In this document: in pieces, positions 1-8,657 of the stretch | Numbering within the stretch: the stretch's first letter is position 1 | How the letters are laid out: each line of letters begins with the position of its first letter | Source of the DNA: Microbulbifer pacificus | Lineage (GTDB): Bacteria > Pseudomonadota > Gammaproteobacteria > Pseudomonadales > Cellvibrionaceae | Assembly: GCF_033723955.1 (NCBI RefSeq) | Contig: NZ_CP137555.1 | Coordinates: 1,117,001-1,181,000, forward strand | Direction of reading: 5' to 3' | Length of the DNA stretch: 64,000 nucleotides | Program-made: the position numbers and the translations under genes | Notes under the pieces: model-generated | Seen by the model: only the letters and a program-made list of their open reading frames with translations | What the model was told of the DNA's origin: nothing | Database searches by the model: none

Positions 1-115
1 GCGGCGTCGCCATGCCCAGTTCCCGACACAACTGCGGCAATTCGGAAATCCGCCCGGCACCTACGCGCATCGCCGTGGGGTAATTCCAGTTGGTGAAAAA
101 GGATTTGTCCGTCAT
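1..115 (-). CDS. Iron-containing alcohol dehydrogenase, N-terminal fragment (runs off window)
   Basis: Only the first 38 codons lie in the window. The reading begins MTDKSFFTNWNYPTAMRVG and continues with a GAGRISELPQLCRELGM-like stretch, which is the usual start of group III iron-dependent alcohol dehydrogenases, where the Rossmann-like N-terminal domain begins. Its ATG lies two bases after the stop codon of the aldehyde dehydrogenase gene, so the two are probably cotranscribed and translationally coupled. With the glutamine-synthetase-like gene further upstream it forms a three-gene catabolic unit in which the dehydrogenase would interconvert an alcohol and the aldehyde handled by its neighbour. 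The metal ligands and the rest of the enzyme are outside the window, so the substrate cannot be judged. Confidence 0.8.
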   Translation of the reverse strand, partial: MTDKSFFTNWNYPTAMRVGAGRISELPQLCRELGMATP

Positions 116-117
116 GG

Positions 118-1515
118 TCAGGGCACGAGTTTGAAGTGAAAGGATTTGGGCCGGGTGAGATGTTCGAAGCCGATGCCGGATAATGTGCAGCCGCGACCGG
201 AATTCTTAACCCCGGTCCAGGCCAGCGCCGGGTCCAGGTAATCGCAGCGATTTAAAAAGACCGTGCCGGTCTGCAGCCCGTCACCCAGCGCCAGTGCCGC
301 GTCCTCGTCGGCGGAATAGATCGCCGCGGTGAGGCCGTATTCACTGTCATTCATCAGCGCCAGCGCCTCATTGTCGTCCGCCACCGGCATCACCCCCAAC
401 ACCGGGCCGAAAGACTCCTCGCTCATCACCCGCATATTGTGATTGACGTTGGTCAACAGCTGCGGGGCCATGTAGGCGCTGCCGCGCTGGTCCAGTTCGA
501 ACTCGCCGCCGTCGATATGTGCCCGCGCGCCCTGCGCCACCGCTTCGTCGATCTGGTCGCGAACAAAATCGGCGGCGGTGGCACGCACCATCGGTCCCAG
601 AGTTGTGCCTTTATCATCGGGACGACCAAGGCGGTAGTTGCGGATCAGTGCCGTCGCCCGCAGCACAAATTCATCGAACAGCGTGTGGTGGACATATAAA
701 CGCTCGATACCACAACAGGACTGCCCGGAATTGAAAAACGCCCCATCCACCACCGACGCCACCGCGTGCTCCAGATCGGCATCCGCACGTACATAGGCCG
801 GGTCCTTGCCGCCGAGTTCAAGCCCCACAGAGAGAAAGCGCCCGGCCGCCGCGCTTTCCATAGCCGCACCGCCGGCGACGGAACCGGTAAAGGCGACGTG
901 CTGCACGCTGCCGTTGATCACGATCTGCTCGGCGTCGCGGTGGTCCAGGTGCAGGTACTGGAAAACCCCTTGCGGCAGCCCCGCCTCGGTGAACGCCTCC
1001 ACCAGCCGCTCGGCGCACAGCGGCGTCTGTGCCGAGTGCTTCAGGATCACGCTGTTGCCGGCCAATAGCGCCGGCACCACCGCATTGATCGCAGTGAGGT
1101 AGGGATAATTCCACGGTGCGATGACGAACGCGGCACCCAGCGGCTCACGGCGAATAAAGCGCCGGAAGCCGGCCTTTTCCGGCAACAGGATATCGTTCAG
1201 TGGACCGTGGGCAGATTCCGCCAGATCGGCCATATACAGCGCGCGCTCCGCGAGACCGTCGATCTCCCCTCCGGCATAGGCAACTGGCCTACCCATCTGC
1301 CAGCAGATCTCCACAGCCAGTTCGGATTTTTTCTGCTGCAGATTTTTCACCGCCGCGCGCACCAGTGCCGCGCGCTCGGCAATGGAAACCTGCCGCCAAC
1401 TCAATTGCGCGCCCTGTGCACGGCTCAGGGCATTCTGGATTTCATATTCCGTGGCCAGCGGTCGCTCGACGTAAACACTGTTGTCGATGGGGGAAATGCA
1501 CTGAAGTCTTTGCAT
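118..1515 (-). CDS. NAD(P)-dependent aldehyde dehydrogenase
   Basis: A 465-residue member of the ALDH superfamily, oxidising an aldehyde to the acid. Visible landmarks in order are the cofactor-binding APWNYPYL segment, the FTGSVAGG nucleotide loop, ELGGKDPAYV with the general-base Glu, FFNSGQSCCG with the catalytic Cys, and EESFGPVLGV near the C-terminus. The length is typical of the shorter succinate-semialdehyde/GabD-like branch. It sits between a glutamine-synthetase-like gene (96 bases upstream) and an iron alcohol dehydrogenase (2 bases downstream). In that setting the likely substrate is an amino-aldehyde or gamma-glutamyl-aldehyde from amine or polyamine breakdown. That substrate is inferred from context only. 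Confidence 0.88.
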   Translation of the reverse strand: MQRLQCISPIDNSVYVERPLATEYEIQNALSRAQGAQLSWRQVSIAERAALVRAAVKNLQQKKSELAVEICWQMGRPVAYAGGEIDGLAERALYMADLAESAHGPLNDILLPEKAGFRRFIRREPLGAAFVIAPWNYPYLTAINAVVPALLAGNSVILKHSAQTPLCAERLVEAFTEAGLPQGVFQYLHLDHRDAEQIVINGSVQHVAFTGSVAGGAAMESAAAGRFLSVGLELGGKDPAYVRADADLEHAVASVVDGAFFNSGQSCCGIERLYVHHTLFDEFVLRATALIRNYRLGRPDDKGTTLGPMVRATAADFVRDQIDEAVAQGARAHIDGGEFELDQRGSAYMAPQLLTNVNHNMRVMSEESFGPVLGVMPVADDNEALALMNDSEYGLTAAIYSADEDAALALGDGLQTGTVFLNRCDYLDPALAWTGVKNSGRGCTLSGIGFEHLTRPKSFHFKLVP

Positions 1516-1611
1516 GACAATTGGTAAGTCCTGCCAATAGCGATGCGCACATAGCGGGAGCGCTTCGCGCCCCTGCCCGGCGGCAACCAGTAATTTCAGA
1601 TAATTTTTCGA

Positions 1612-3075
1612 TTAAATAATTTCAAAGTAGCGCTGCAGTTCCCAGTCGCCGATGTGCTTGCGGAACTCGCGCTCTTCCCACTCGCGGCTCGCGGCAAAGT
1701 GCTCCACAAACGCATCCCCGAACAGATCCCGCGCCGCCTGGGACTGCTTCAAGCGCTGGGCGGCATCCCACAGGGTGCGCGGCAGCGCGAGTTCTTGCGG
1801 CTGCTCTGCGGCGTAGGCATTGCCCTCCACTTTTTTGCCCGGCTCCCAGCCCTGCTCCACTCCGTACAGACCAGAGCCAAGCGCAACCGCCAGCGCCAGG
1901 TAGGGATTGGCATCGGCGGCGCCAAGGCGATATTCCTGGCGCTGGGATTTGTCGCTGCCGGGGATTACCCGCAGCGCGGCGGTGCGGTTTTCCACACCCC
2001 AGGTCGCATGGGTAGGCGCCCAGAAACCCGGGATCATGCGCCGGTAGCTGTTGATGGTGGGCGCGACCATGCACAGCAGTTCCGGCATCAGCCGCTGCTG
2101 CCCGGCGAGGAAATGCCGCTGGGTCTCGCTCATGGAATGGGGCTGGCCCTCGGCAAAAAATGCCGAGGTGTTGTCTTTTTTGTTGCGCAGCGACAGGTGG
2201 ATATGCCCGCTCTGGCCGGGATAGTCGTTGGACCACTTGGCCATAAAGGTGGCCATCAGCCCGCGCCGCTCCGCCAGCACTTTGATAAAGGTTTTGAACA
2301 GCGCGGCCTTGTCCGCCGCCGCGCCGACGCCATCCACGGCGATGGCTGCCTCCAGCACCCCGGGGCCGGTTTCGGTGTGCAGCCCCTCGATGGGGAAATC
2401 CATACGCTCGGCCAGCTCCAGGATCTCGTGGTACAGGTCCGCGTGCACCGAGTTGCGGATCATCGAGTAGCCGAACCAGCCGGGGGTAAACGGCTTCAAG
2501 TTGCGGTAGCCCTTGGCGCGGGCGGAATCCGGTGTTTCGTCAAACACAAAGAACTCGTACTCCAGTGACCCGAAGGGAGCAAACCCGGCCTGCTCGCAGC
2601 GCTGGATTACCCGCCGCAGCAGCGCCCGCGGGCACACCGCTTCCGCCGCGCCATCGAACTCCGCGAGGAACAGCAGCATGCCGTCTTCAAACGGCACCTC
2701 GCGACAGGTATGGGGCAGAATGCGCACCGGTGCATCCGGATAACCGGTGTGCCAGCCGGTGTAGCGAGTGTTGTCGTACTGCTGATCCTGAACGTCCCAT
2801 CCCAGCACCACATCGCAGAAGGCAAATCCCTTGTCGAGGGAGGCGAAGAATTTCTCGCGACTCATGTACTTGCCGCGCATCACGCCGTCGTTATCAAACA
2901 GCCCCACCTTCACATGGCTGAGGCCGCGGGCCTCCACAATCTGCTTCGCCTCCTCCACCGTGCGCACCTGACGCGGACTGAGGGGAGCAGTGGCCGCGGC
3001 AACCGTGGCGCTGGAGAGAGAAGATGGGGTGACAGATACCGGCGATGACGTCGGCAGTTCGGTGGACTCGTCCAT
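1612..3075 (-). CDS. Glutamine synthetase family protein (gamma-glutamyl-amine/polyamine synthetase-like)
   Basis: Class I glutamine synthetase fold, 487 residues from the chosen start. The N-terminal beta-grasp is followed by the catalytic barrel with GHIHLSLRNK, the ATP-site region GFWAPTHATWGVENRT and the RQEYRLGAADANPYLALA signature. It lacks the adenylylation Tyr motif seen in assimilatory GlnA and pairs with aldehyde and alcohol dehydrogenases, so it more likely gamma-glutamylates an amine (PuuA/SpuB-like) than assimilates ammonia. The ATG at 3075 has GGAG six bases upstream. An in-frame ATG at 3087 would add four residues but lacks a ribosome site. The first 40 residues are a low-complexity Ser/Thr/Ala stretch not typical of the family. 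Substrate is inferred. Confidence 0.82.
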   Translation of the reverse strand: MDESTELPTSSPVSVTPSSLSSATVAAATAPLSPRQVRTVEEAKQIVEARGLSHVKVGLFDNDGVMRGKYMSREKFFASLDKGFAFCDVVLGWDVQDQQYDNTRYTGWHTGYPDAPVRILPHTCREVPFEDGMLLFLAEFDGAAEAVCPRALLRRVIQRCEQAGFAPFGSLEYEFFVFDETPDSARAKGYRNLKPFTPGWFGYSMIRNSVHADLYHEILELAERMDFPIEGLHTETGPGVLEAAIAVDGVGAAADKAALFKTFIKVLAERRGLMATFMAKWSNDYPGQSGHIHLSLRNKKDNTSAFFAEGQPHSMSETQRHFLAGQQRLMPELLCMVAPTINSYRRMIPGFWAPTHATWGVENRTAALRVIPGSDKSQRQEYRLGAADANPYLALAVALGSGLYGVEQGWEPGKKVEGNAYAAEQPQELALPRTLWDAAQRLKQSQAARDLFGDAFVEHFAASREWEEREFRKHIGDWELQRYFEII

Positions 3076-3212
3076 GAGGGGCTCCATTATTGTGACCGGC
3101 CCGTCGCCTGCTGGCGGCGGGCGGAATCCTGCCTACAGCATAGTCAATCCGCCAAAAACTGCCGGATTCAGCCTCCCATGGCTGGCGGCTATGTTAGCGC
3201 TCGCTCAGGGTA

Positions 3213-3218
3213 TATAAT
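3213..3218 (+). promoter_or_regulatory. Candidate -10 element of the ppa promoter
   Basis: A perfect TATAAT lies 45 bases before the ppa ATG in the divergent region between the glutamine-synthetase-like gene and ppa. The segment 17 bases further upstream (around 3190-3195, TATGTT) is a poor -35 match, so this is either a weak -35 promoter or one helped by an extended element. No operator-like repeat is evident. Confidence 0.45.
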
Positions 3219-3262
3219 CCGCGCTCCGAATTTTTCGACCATCCATTACTTCAGGAACTGTC

Positions 3263-3799
3263 ATGAGCTTCGAGAAGGTTTCCCCGGGCAAAGACCTGCC
3301 CAACGATATCAACGTCATCATCGAAATCCCCGCCAACCACGCGCCGATCAAGTATGAGATCGACAAGGACGCAGACGCGGTATTCGTAGACCGTTTCGTA
3401 GCTACCCCGATGTTCTACCCGGCCAACTACGGCTACGTACCCCAGACCCTGTCTGAAGACGGTGACCCCCTGGACGTGCTGGTAGTGGCTCCGTACCCGG
3501 TAATGGTCGGCTCCGTGATCCGCTCCCGCGTGGTTGGTGTGCTGAACATGACCGACGAATCCGGTGTAGACGCCAAACTGCTGGCAGTACCGCACACCAA
3601 GCTGACCAAACTGTACGACCACGTGCAGGAAATCGGCGACCTGCCAGAACTGCTGATCAAGCAGATCGAGCACTACTTCGAGAACTACAAAAAACTCGAA
3701 GCCGGCAAGTGGGTGAAAGTAGACGGCTGGGCCGACGCTGAAGCGGCGCGCGCAGAAGTTATGGCTTCCCGCGAGCGCTACCTGAAAGAAGAAGGCTGA
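3263..3799 (+). CDS. ppa: Inorganic pyrophosphatase (family I)
   Basis: A 178-residue soluble pyrophosphatase that hydrolyses PPi to phosphate and so pulls biosynthetic reactions forward in the cytoplasm. The metal-binding signature [10 protein letters not shown] is present, as are the conserved [12 protein letters not shown] segment and the [17 protein letters not shown]-terminal motif. Length and start match bacterial hexameric enzymes. An AGGA ribosome site sits seven bases before the ATG. It is monocistronic: a TATAAT box lies upstream and a strong intrinsic terminator follows the stop. Confidence 0.97.
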   Translation: MSFEKVSPGKDLPNDINVIIEIPANHAPIKYEIDKDADAVFVDRFVATPMFYPANYGYVPQTLSEDGDPLDVLVVAPYPVMVGSVIRSRVVGVLNMTDESGVDAKLLAVPHTKLTKLYDHVQEIGDLPELLIKQIEHYFENYKKLEAGKWVKVDGWADAEAARAEVMASRERYLKEEG

Positions 3800-3817
3800 T
3801 CGCCCTTCACTTTCCCG

Positions 3818-3845
3818 AAAAAGCCGGCCTTGTGCCGGCTTTTTT
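3818..3845 (+). terminator. Intrinsic terminator after ppa
   Basis: A GC-rich hairpin AAAAAGCCGGC / GCCGGCTTTTTT with a five-base loop and a run of six T residues, starting about 20 bases after the ppa stop codon. Confidence 0.92.
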
Positions 3846-3896
3846 GTGCCCTTAAATTCGCTTCAGCAAATATTGGATCCACAGGAAACAGTGAAT

Positions 3897-4508
3897 ATGC
3901 CCAGCACAGAAAAGGGACCAGATGGAAAGCCGCGGTGCAGTTGGTGTCTGGCAACTGCAGAGTACATCGCCTACCACGATAACGAATGGGGGTTCCCGGT
4001 CGGCGACGACCGGCGTCTATTTGAAAAGATCTGCCTGGAGGGATTTCAGTCGGGGCTGAGCTGGCGCACCATTCTCAGCAAGCGGGAAAATTTCCGCAAA
4101 GCCTTCCGGAATTTCGACTTCAATAAAGTGGCGAAATTTGACGAAACCGATGTTGAACGGCTGCTACAGGATGAAGGTATAGTCCGGCACCGCGGCAAAA
4201 TTGAAGCGGTGATCAACAATGCTCGCTGCGCCCGCGAGATGATTAGGCAGGAGGGCTCGCTGGCAGCCTATTTCTGGCGTTTTGAACCCGGGGAGAGTGA
4301 ATTGGATGCACCGCAAACCCGCTCAACCTCGGACATATCCACCGCGATATCCAAAGACCTGAAAAAGCGCGGCTGGAAATTTGTCGGCCCCACCACCGTG
4401 TATGCATTTATGCAGGCCATGGGGCTGATCAATGATCACATGGAAGACTGCAAGGCGCGCGGGGAAGTGGCGCGGGCGAGGAAGCAATTCCACAGCCCGG
4501 CCAAATAA
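3897..4508 (+). CDS. tag: DNA-3-methyladenine glycosylase I
   Basis: A 203-residue Tag-family base-excision repair glycosylase that removes N3-methyladenine from alkylated DNA. Diagnostic are the N-terminal RCSWC (first part of the zinc snap), the YHDNEWG active-site segment, LEGFQSGLSW with the recognition Glu, and the C-terminal GWKFVGPTTVYAFMQAMG plus NDHMEDC closing the zinc site. The ATG at 3897 has AGGAAA eight bases upstream. A longer in-frame GTG at 3846 lies inside the ppa terminator and was not used. Start choice is well supported; function by family. Confidence 0.93.
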   Translation: MPSTEKGPDGKPRCSWCLATAEYIAYHDNEWGFPVGDDRRLFEKICLEGFQSGLSWRTILSKRENFRKAFRNFDFNKVAKFDETDVERLLQDEGIVRHRGKIEAVINNARCAREMIRQEGSLAAYFWRFEPGESELDAPQTRSTSDISTAISKDLKKRGWKFVGPTTVYAFMQAMGLINDHMEDCKARGEVARARKQFHSPAK

Positions 4509-4518
4509 ATATTGTCGT

Positions 4519-5076
4519 TCAGTCGGCGATCTTGAAGGTCGCCGCGGTATTTAACTTCCAGTCGGGCACCTGCACCGGCTGCGGCTCAGGCCGGTTCAGT
4601 TCAGACGACTCCACCAGATTGCCGCCGCTGGGCGCCAGGCTCAGGTGGCTGACCTGCACCTGCGTCGGCTCGACTTTTTTCCGCTCATGCTCCTTCAGCA
4701 GATAGCCCTGCATCGGTGCCAGTGAGAGCCCAGGGTCGGCCGCGGGCTGCGGCGCAGCAGGTACCGCCTCTTCAGCTTCAGGTTTCAGTACGGATGCGGG
4801 ATCGGGCTCAGGTGCGGGCTGTGCGGCCGCCGCAACTACCTCCACTTCGGACTTGAGCGAGGATAGGGCCCCAAGCTTCGCCAGCGTCGCCTGCAGATGC
4901 TCCGCCTGCGCCAGTGGCAGTGCCTTCTTGATCGCCAGCGGGCGACCACAGAACAGCTTTTCCACACTTTCGGGGCCGATCTTGAACAGGCGGGCAAAGT
5001 TCGCTTTGACGTCGGCGACGGTGTATCCGGGCTGCAGGTCGCCGCGGAAAATCACGCTGTAAGTGGAATCAGACAT
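4519..5076 (-). CDS. Conserved hypothetical protein with Pro/Glu/Ala-rich middle
   Basis: 185 residues, no signal peptide or membrane segment. Residues 1-75 form a compact domain of the pattern YSVIFRGDLQPGYT...ARLFKIG...LFCGRPLAIKK...LGA. I have seen this kind of N-terminal module at the start of various gammaproteobacterial proteins, but I cannot name a function. The middle (about 80-120) is Pro/Glu/Ala rich and probably flexible. The C-terminus has two LSLAP repeats and a VPDWKLNTAATFKIAD end that looks conserved. A GAGG ribosome site precedes the ATG. It is convergent with tag and lies 74 bases downstream of cysE on the same strand. Confidence 0.6.
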   Translation of the reverse strand: MSDSTYSVIFRGDLQPGYTVADVKANFARLFKIGPESVEKLFCGRPLAIKKALPLAQAEHLQATLAKLGALSSLKSEVEVVAAAAQPAPEPDPASVLKPEAEEAVPAAPQPAADPGLSLAPMQGYLLKEHERKKVEPTQVQVSHLSLAPSGGNLVESSELNRPEPQPVQVPDWKLNTAATFKIAD

Positions 5077-5150
5077 GCAAGAGCCTCGCTCGATAGTGTT
5101 GCCGTTGTGCCCGGCTTGTCGTTTTTTTGCTGCGATCTATTCAATCGGAT

Positions 5151-5975
5151 TCAGTCGTCGGAATCCAGTGTCTGGTCCATGGTAAACGCGGGCTCCGCCA
5201 CACTTTTTGCCGCGACAATACGCGCCGGGACCCCGGCCACGGTGGCGTGCGCGGGCACATCCCTCAGCACCAGGCTGCCGGCGGCGATTTTTACGCCTTC
5301 GCCGATATTGACCGGCCCCAACACCTTGGCACCGGCGCCGATCATCACGCCGCGGCCGATTTTCGGGTGGCGGTCGCCGCCGCCGCAGCCGCTGCCGCCC
5401 AGGGTGACCGAGTGCAGGATGGAGACATCGTCCCCCACCACACTGGTCTCCCCTACCACCAGGCCGGTCGCGTGGTCGATCATAATCCCGCAACCAAAGG
5501 TGGCCGCCGGATGGATATCCACAGCAAACTGCTCCGACACCCTGCTCTGGAAATACAGCGCCAGCGTGTGCCGGCCCTTTTCCCACAGCCAGTGGGCAAT
5601 GCGGTGGGACTGCAGTGCATGAAAGCCCTTGAAGTAGAGAAACGGTGTCAGGTACTGGTCGCAGGCGGGATCGCGATCAAACCAGGCACAGATGTCCGCC
5701 TGCATACAGTGGGAAATATGCGGATCGTCCGCCAGTGCCGCAGCGATCACTTCCTGCAGCGCGGTGGCGGTGAGGGCGGCGTGATCCAGTACCGACGCCA
5801 GCTGGTATGCCAGCGCGCGGTCCAGGCTGCGATGACGCAATACCGTGTTGTGGAAATAACTGGCCAGCACCGGCTCCCCGGCAGCGGCTGCCGCTGCTTC
5901 TGCGCGCATGGTGGACCAGATTTCGCGATGTTTCAGCTCACTCTCGTTGATGGTATCCGCTCCCGTTTCTAACAT
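5151..5975 (-). CDS. cysE: Serine O-acetyltransferase
   Basis: CysE catalyses acetyl-CoA-dependent acetylation of L-serine, the first step of cysteine synthesis. The 274-residue protein has the helical N-terminal hexamerisation domain (residues 10-140) followed by left-handed beta-helix hexapeptide repeats. These include the family signature DIHPAATFGCGIMIDHATG with the catalytic His, GETSVVGDDVSILHSVTLGG, and the IAAGSLVLRDVPAHATVAG closing coil. Length matches Escherichia coli CysE. A GGGA ribosome site lies a few bases before the ATG. The hypothetical gene at 4519 follows on the same strand. Confidence 0.96.
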   Translation of the reverse strand: MLETGADTINESELKHREIWSTMRAEAAAAAAGEPVLASYFHNTVLRHRSLDRALAYQLASVLDHAALTATALQEVIAAALADDPHISHCMQADICAWFDRDPACDQYLTPFLYFKGFHALQSHRIAHWLWEKGRHTLALYFQSRVSEQFAVDIHPAATFGCGIMIDHATGLVVGETSVVGDDVSILHSVTLGGSGCGGGDRHPKIGRGVMIGAGAKVLGPVNIGEGVKIAAGSLVLRDVPAHATVAGVPARIVAAKSVAEPAFTMDQTLDSDD

Positions 5976-6025
5976 TTGTTCCCTTTTTTCCTATTGGCAA
6001 CCTCTGCGCGACAGCAAACACGGCC

Positions 6026-6775
6026 TTACAGGCGAGAAATATTATTGGGGTAGGCCTCTTCCGGCACGGCAATAAAACGCGCAAAAATTTCTTCCATGTT
6101 TTCGCAGATGGTATCTGAAAATATCACACCTGCAGCGTCCCCATCGCCATTCGCATCCAGCTGGCACAATTGCAGTTGCCCACACAAAAGATCGCCGGTG
6201 AGCAGTCGCTGAAACTCTTTTGCCCGCGGCGCATAACTCAGATGCCAGCGCTCCGGCGCAACACCGCCGCGATCTTCCGCATAGGGACGGAACAACCCGT
6301 AACTGTTGCCTTCGGCAATGCGCTGGTCGAGCCAGCAGTGGAACGGGCCGAAGACGCCCTCGTCCGCGACCTCTTCGGGTGTCAGTTGCACACGGTAGTC
6401 CTCCGCCACGGCGGCGGTATCAATTACGTCGAAATCGGTGCCCCAGTGATGACGCGAAGCGCCGGGCAGCGCTGACCAGCGCAATATAGCGAATACGATT
6501 TCTGCTGGTGACAGGCACGCCACGTCGAGTTCCCTGCATTCACTGTCGAGCAGCGGTCGCCGACCACAGGCTTTGCCATTCCAGATAGTGCGCTGGCGCT
6601 CGAAGCTGCGGAACCCGGACACCACTTTAGGATCGAAGCCGGCCTCACGGGCGTCGCGGCGCAACTGGTCAAAAGCGGTGAGTGCCTCCGGGTGCATCAA
6701 CTGCCCGGAAACCGGCTCGAGAATCACGTGCGCGTCACTCAGCCCGAACAACATGTCGCGCAGGAGTCGGTGCAT
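6026..6775 (-). CDS. M15-family D-alanyl-D-alanine carboxypeptidase
   Basis: 249 residues from the ATG at 6775, which has GGAGG ten bases upstream; the longer reading from 6853 has no ribosome site. Zinc-peptidase motifs of the VanY/LdcB type are visible: SGFRSFERQRTIW, the SRHHWGTDFDV ligand segment and ERWHLSY with the last His. The enzyme would trim D-Ala from peptidoglycan stem peptides. No convincing signal peptide is seen with the chosen start. The hydrophobic stretch encoded by the longer start (LVLFLAFCC) could act as one, so localisation is uncertain. Confidence 0.78.
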   Translation of the reverse strand: MHRLLRDMLFGLSDAHVILEPVSGQLMHPEALTAFDQLRRDAREAGFDPKVVSGFRSFERQRTIWNGKACGRRPLLDSECRELDVACLSPAEIVFAILRWSALPGASRHHWGTDFDVIDTAAVAEDYRVQLTPEEVADEGVFGPFHCWLDQRIAEGNSYGLFRPYAEDRGGVAPERWHLSYAPRAKEFQRLLTGDLLCGQLQLCQLDANGDGDAAGVIFSDTICENMEEIFARFIAVPEEAYPNNISRL

Positions 6776-7163
6776 GGTCGAAAAACCTCCGGAAAACACC
6801 CTTGGAAAAACCTCGCAGCAAAACGCCAGAAACAAGACTAGGCTTTTCTGCATATGCGACTAAATAGCACAAGTGTACCAACTGATAGCGGCGCGCCACC
6901 TGAGCACTGTAACGCATTCGGCGCCCGAGTATCACCACCACACACAAACGGCGCCTCGCTATAGCGCCATTTTCCCCAAAAGCGATCGCGGTTTGGCCTT
7001 TTATTTTTTTGTGATATGTTGCACGACTGTTGTGTTTTGGCCCGGGAGTGGGCCGAAAGGAAAACTTCAGGGCGTATCCGCCGGCAATTTGGCGGGACGC
7101 ATGGAAACGGGATACGGCGGCCATCGGCAGCCGGAGATTCTCAACAGTTCAGGGAAGAAATTT
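6776..7163. other. Intergenic region upstream of the M15 and TfoX-domain genes
   Basis: 388 bases with no supported gene between divergent genes. An open frame runs through it in phase with the TfoX-domain gene, but it has no ribosome site or family similarity. A weak promoter-like pair, TTGGCC then TATGTT 16 bases later (around 6993-7020), reads towards the TfoX-domain gene. Confidence 0.4.
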
Positions 7164-7448
7164 ATGCACCCAAGTCAATCAGAGTTGTTAAAACTGAAAA
7201 ACCTGGGACTCGCCTCTGTCAATATTCTCCACTCCATTGGCATACGCACCCTGGAAGATCTGCGGCGGGTTGGTCCGGTGGAAGCCTTTGCGAGTATTCG
7301 CCGCCGCGGCATCAACGCATCCCGGGTTTTGCTCTACGCACTGCAGGGGGCGCTGCTGGATGTGCACTGGAATGATCTCGACCCTGACCTCAAGGCCAAT
7401 CTGGTGAGCGAAGCGGAACAATTGCTCGCGCGAAAAGACAGCGCCTGA
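7164..7448 (+). CDS. TfoX C-terminal-domain protein
   Basis: 94 residues consisting only of the helix-hairpin-helix-like TfoX C-terminal domain: LKNLGLASVNILHSIGIRT, then VGPVEAFASIRRRGINASRVLLYALQGALLDVHWNDL. Stand-alone copies of this domain are common in marine gammaproteobacteria. Full-length TfoX/Sxy is a competence regulator, but the N-terminal domain is missing here, so a role in competence should not be assumed. The ATG at 7164 has AGGGAAG six bases upstream. It is followed by a 300-base gap holding the htpX regulatory region. Confidence 0.8.
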   Translation: MHPSQSELLKLKNLGLASVNILHSIGIRTLEDLRRVGPVEAFASIRRRGINASRVLLYALQGALLDVHWNDLDPDLKANLVSEAEQLLARKDSA

Positions 7449-7586
7449 CCCCGGAATCCTTTCACTCAGCTTACAAATCACCACTGCTTTTTAGCGATTG
7501 CCGTGCCAATTCGAATTAGTTTCCGCTCGCGCCCTGCGGTATGGATAAAAACTGCATCGCCACACGGAAATTCTCACCGACAAGAC

Positions 7587-7615
7587 CTTGTAAAAGGGTC
7601 ATTCCGGCCCCATTA
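7587..7615 (+). promoter_or_regulatory. Candidate sigma-32 (RpoH) heat-shock promoter of htpX
   Basis: CTTGTAA at 7587-7593 and CCCCATTA at 7608-7615 are separated by 14 bases. The consensus for RpoH is CTTGAAA, 13-15 bases, CCCCATNT, so only one -35 position deviates. It points at htpX, a classical heat-shock gene, with the start codon about 140 bases downstream. Confidence 0.65.
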
Positions 7616-7687
7616 AACCCCGGAACGCAAACGCTCTGGTCACAAGAAAACCCACACTACCCATGGGCCAGAATTCTGACCAACCCG

Positions 7688-7708
7688 TTTTAATCACGCG
7701 GATTAAAA
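7688..7708. repeat. Perfect inverted repeat in the htpX leader
   Basis: TTTTAATC, five bases (ACGCG), GATTAAAA: an eight-base perfect inverted repeat 46 bases before the htpX ATG and downstream of the proposed heat-shock promoter, followed by a T-rich stretch. It could be an operator, a leader hairpin, or a weak attenuator. Confidence 0.6.
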
Positions 7709-7754
7709 TGATTCTGTTTTTCTTTTCTACAACATCCTTTTCTGGAGAAGGTTG

Positions 7755-8642
7755 ATGCTGCGAATAGGGCTTTTCTTACTGACGAACCTGGCGGTAATGC
7801 TACTCGTCGGTATTATTTTTAACTTGCTGGGTATTCAAGGCATTCTCGACGCCAACGGCGTTGGTCTGAACCTTCCGGGCCTGCTGGTGATGTGTGCGGT
7901 TTTCGGTATCGGCGGCTCACTGATATCCCTGTTGATGTCAAAAACCCTCGCGCGCATGTCCACCCGCACCCAGATCATTCAGCAGCCGCAGACTGCGGAT
8001 GAGCGCTGGCTGGTAGACACCGTGCGTGAGCTGTCGCAGAAAGCCGGCATCGGTATGCCTGATGTGGGTATTTTTCCCATGCCCCAAGCCAACGCGTTTG
8101 CCACAGGCTGGAACCGCAACAGCGCACTGGTCGCAGTGAGCGAAGGTCTGCTGCAGCGCTTCAGTCGCGATGAGGCCCGCGCGGTAATCGGTCACGAGAT
8201 CGGCCACGTGGCTAACGGCGATATGGTGACCCTGGCGCTGATCCAGGGCGTGGTGAACACCTTCGTGATGTTCTTTGCCCGTCTTGTTGGCTTCTTTGTC
8301 GACCGGGTACTGCTGCGCAATGAAGAAGGCCTGGGAATCGGCTACTACATCACCTCCATCATCATGGACATGGTGTTCGGCGTATTCGCAATGTTCGTCG
8401 TTGCCTGGTTCAGCCGCCGCCGTGAGTACCGCGCGGATGCCGCAGGCGCGCATCTCGCCAGCACCAACGCCATGATCGCTGCGCTCGCGCGTATCAAGGC
8501 CGAATCGGAAGCCGGCCGCGAACAGCCGCTACCCGCCAACATGAAAGCCTTCGGTATTTATGGCAACAGCATGGCCGCGCTGCTCGCCAGCCACCCGCCC
8601 CTTGAGGATCGGATTCTGGCGCTGCAAAATTCTGGCCGCTAA
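7755..8642 (+). CDS. htpX: Membrane zinc metalloprotease HtpX
   Basis: 295-residue M48B protease of the inner membrane that degrades misfolded membrane proteins together with FtsH. Two N-terminal membrane segments (residues 3-25 and 36-58) precede the zinc motif HEIGH in [15 protein letters not shown]. Two further hydrophobic segments follow, then the third-ligand region [13 protein letters not shown]. The C-terminal SHPPLEDRI motif is also typical. Length and order match E. coli HtpX (293 aa). GGAG lies seven bases before the ATG. An upstream heat-shock-type promoter fits its known regulation. Confidence 0.97.
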   Translation: MLRIGLFLLTNLAVMLLVGIIFNLLGIQGILDANGVGLNLPGLLVMCAVFGIGGSLISLLMSKTLARMSTRTQIIQQPQTADERWLVDTVRELSQKAGIGMPDVGIFPMPQANAFATGWNRNSALVAVSEGLLQRFSRDEARAVIGHEIGHVANGDMVTLALIQGVVNTFVMFFARLVGFFVDRVLLRNEEGLGIGYYITSIIMDMVFGVFAMFVVAWFSRRREYRADAAGAHLASTNAMIAALARIKAESEAGREQPLPANMKAFGIYGNSMAALLASHPPLEDRILALQNSGR

Positions 8643-8657
8643 CACCAGTGTGCCTGA

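Noticed and set aside
3846..3896. Upstream GTG start for tag.
   Set aside because: It falls inside the ppa terminator and has no ribosome site; ATG at 3897 has AGGAAA at good spacing.
6873..7163. 97-codon N-terminal extension of the TfoX-domain protein.
   Set aside because: No similarity to the TfoX N-terminal domain and no ribosome site, whereas the ATG at 7164 has AGGGAAG upstream.
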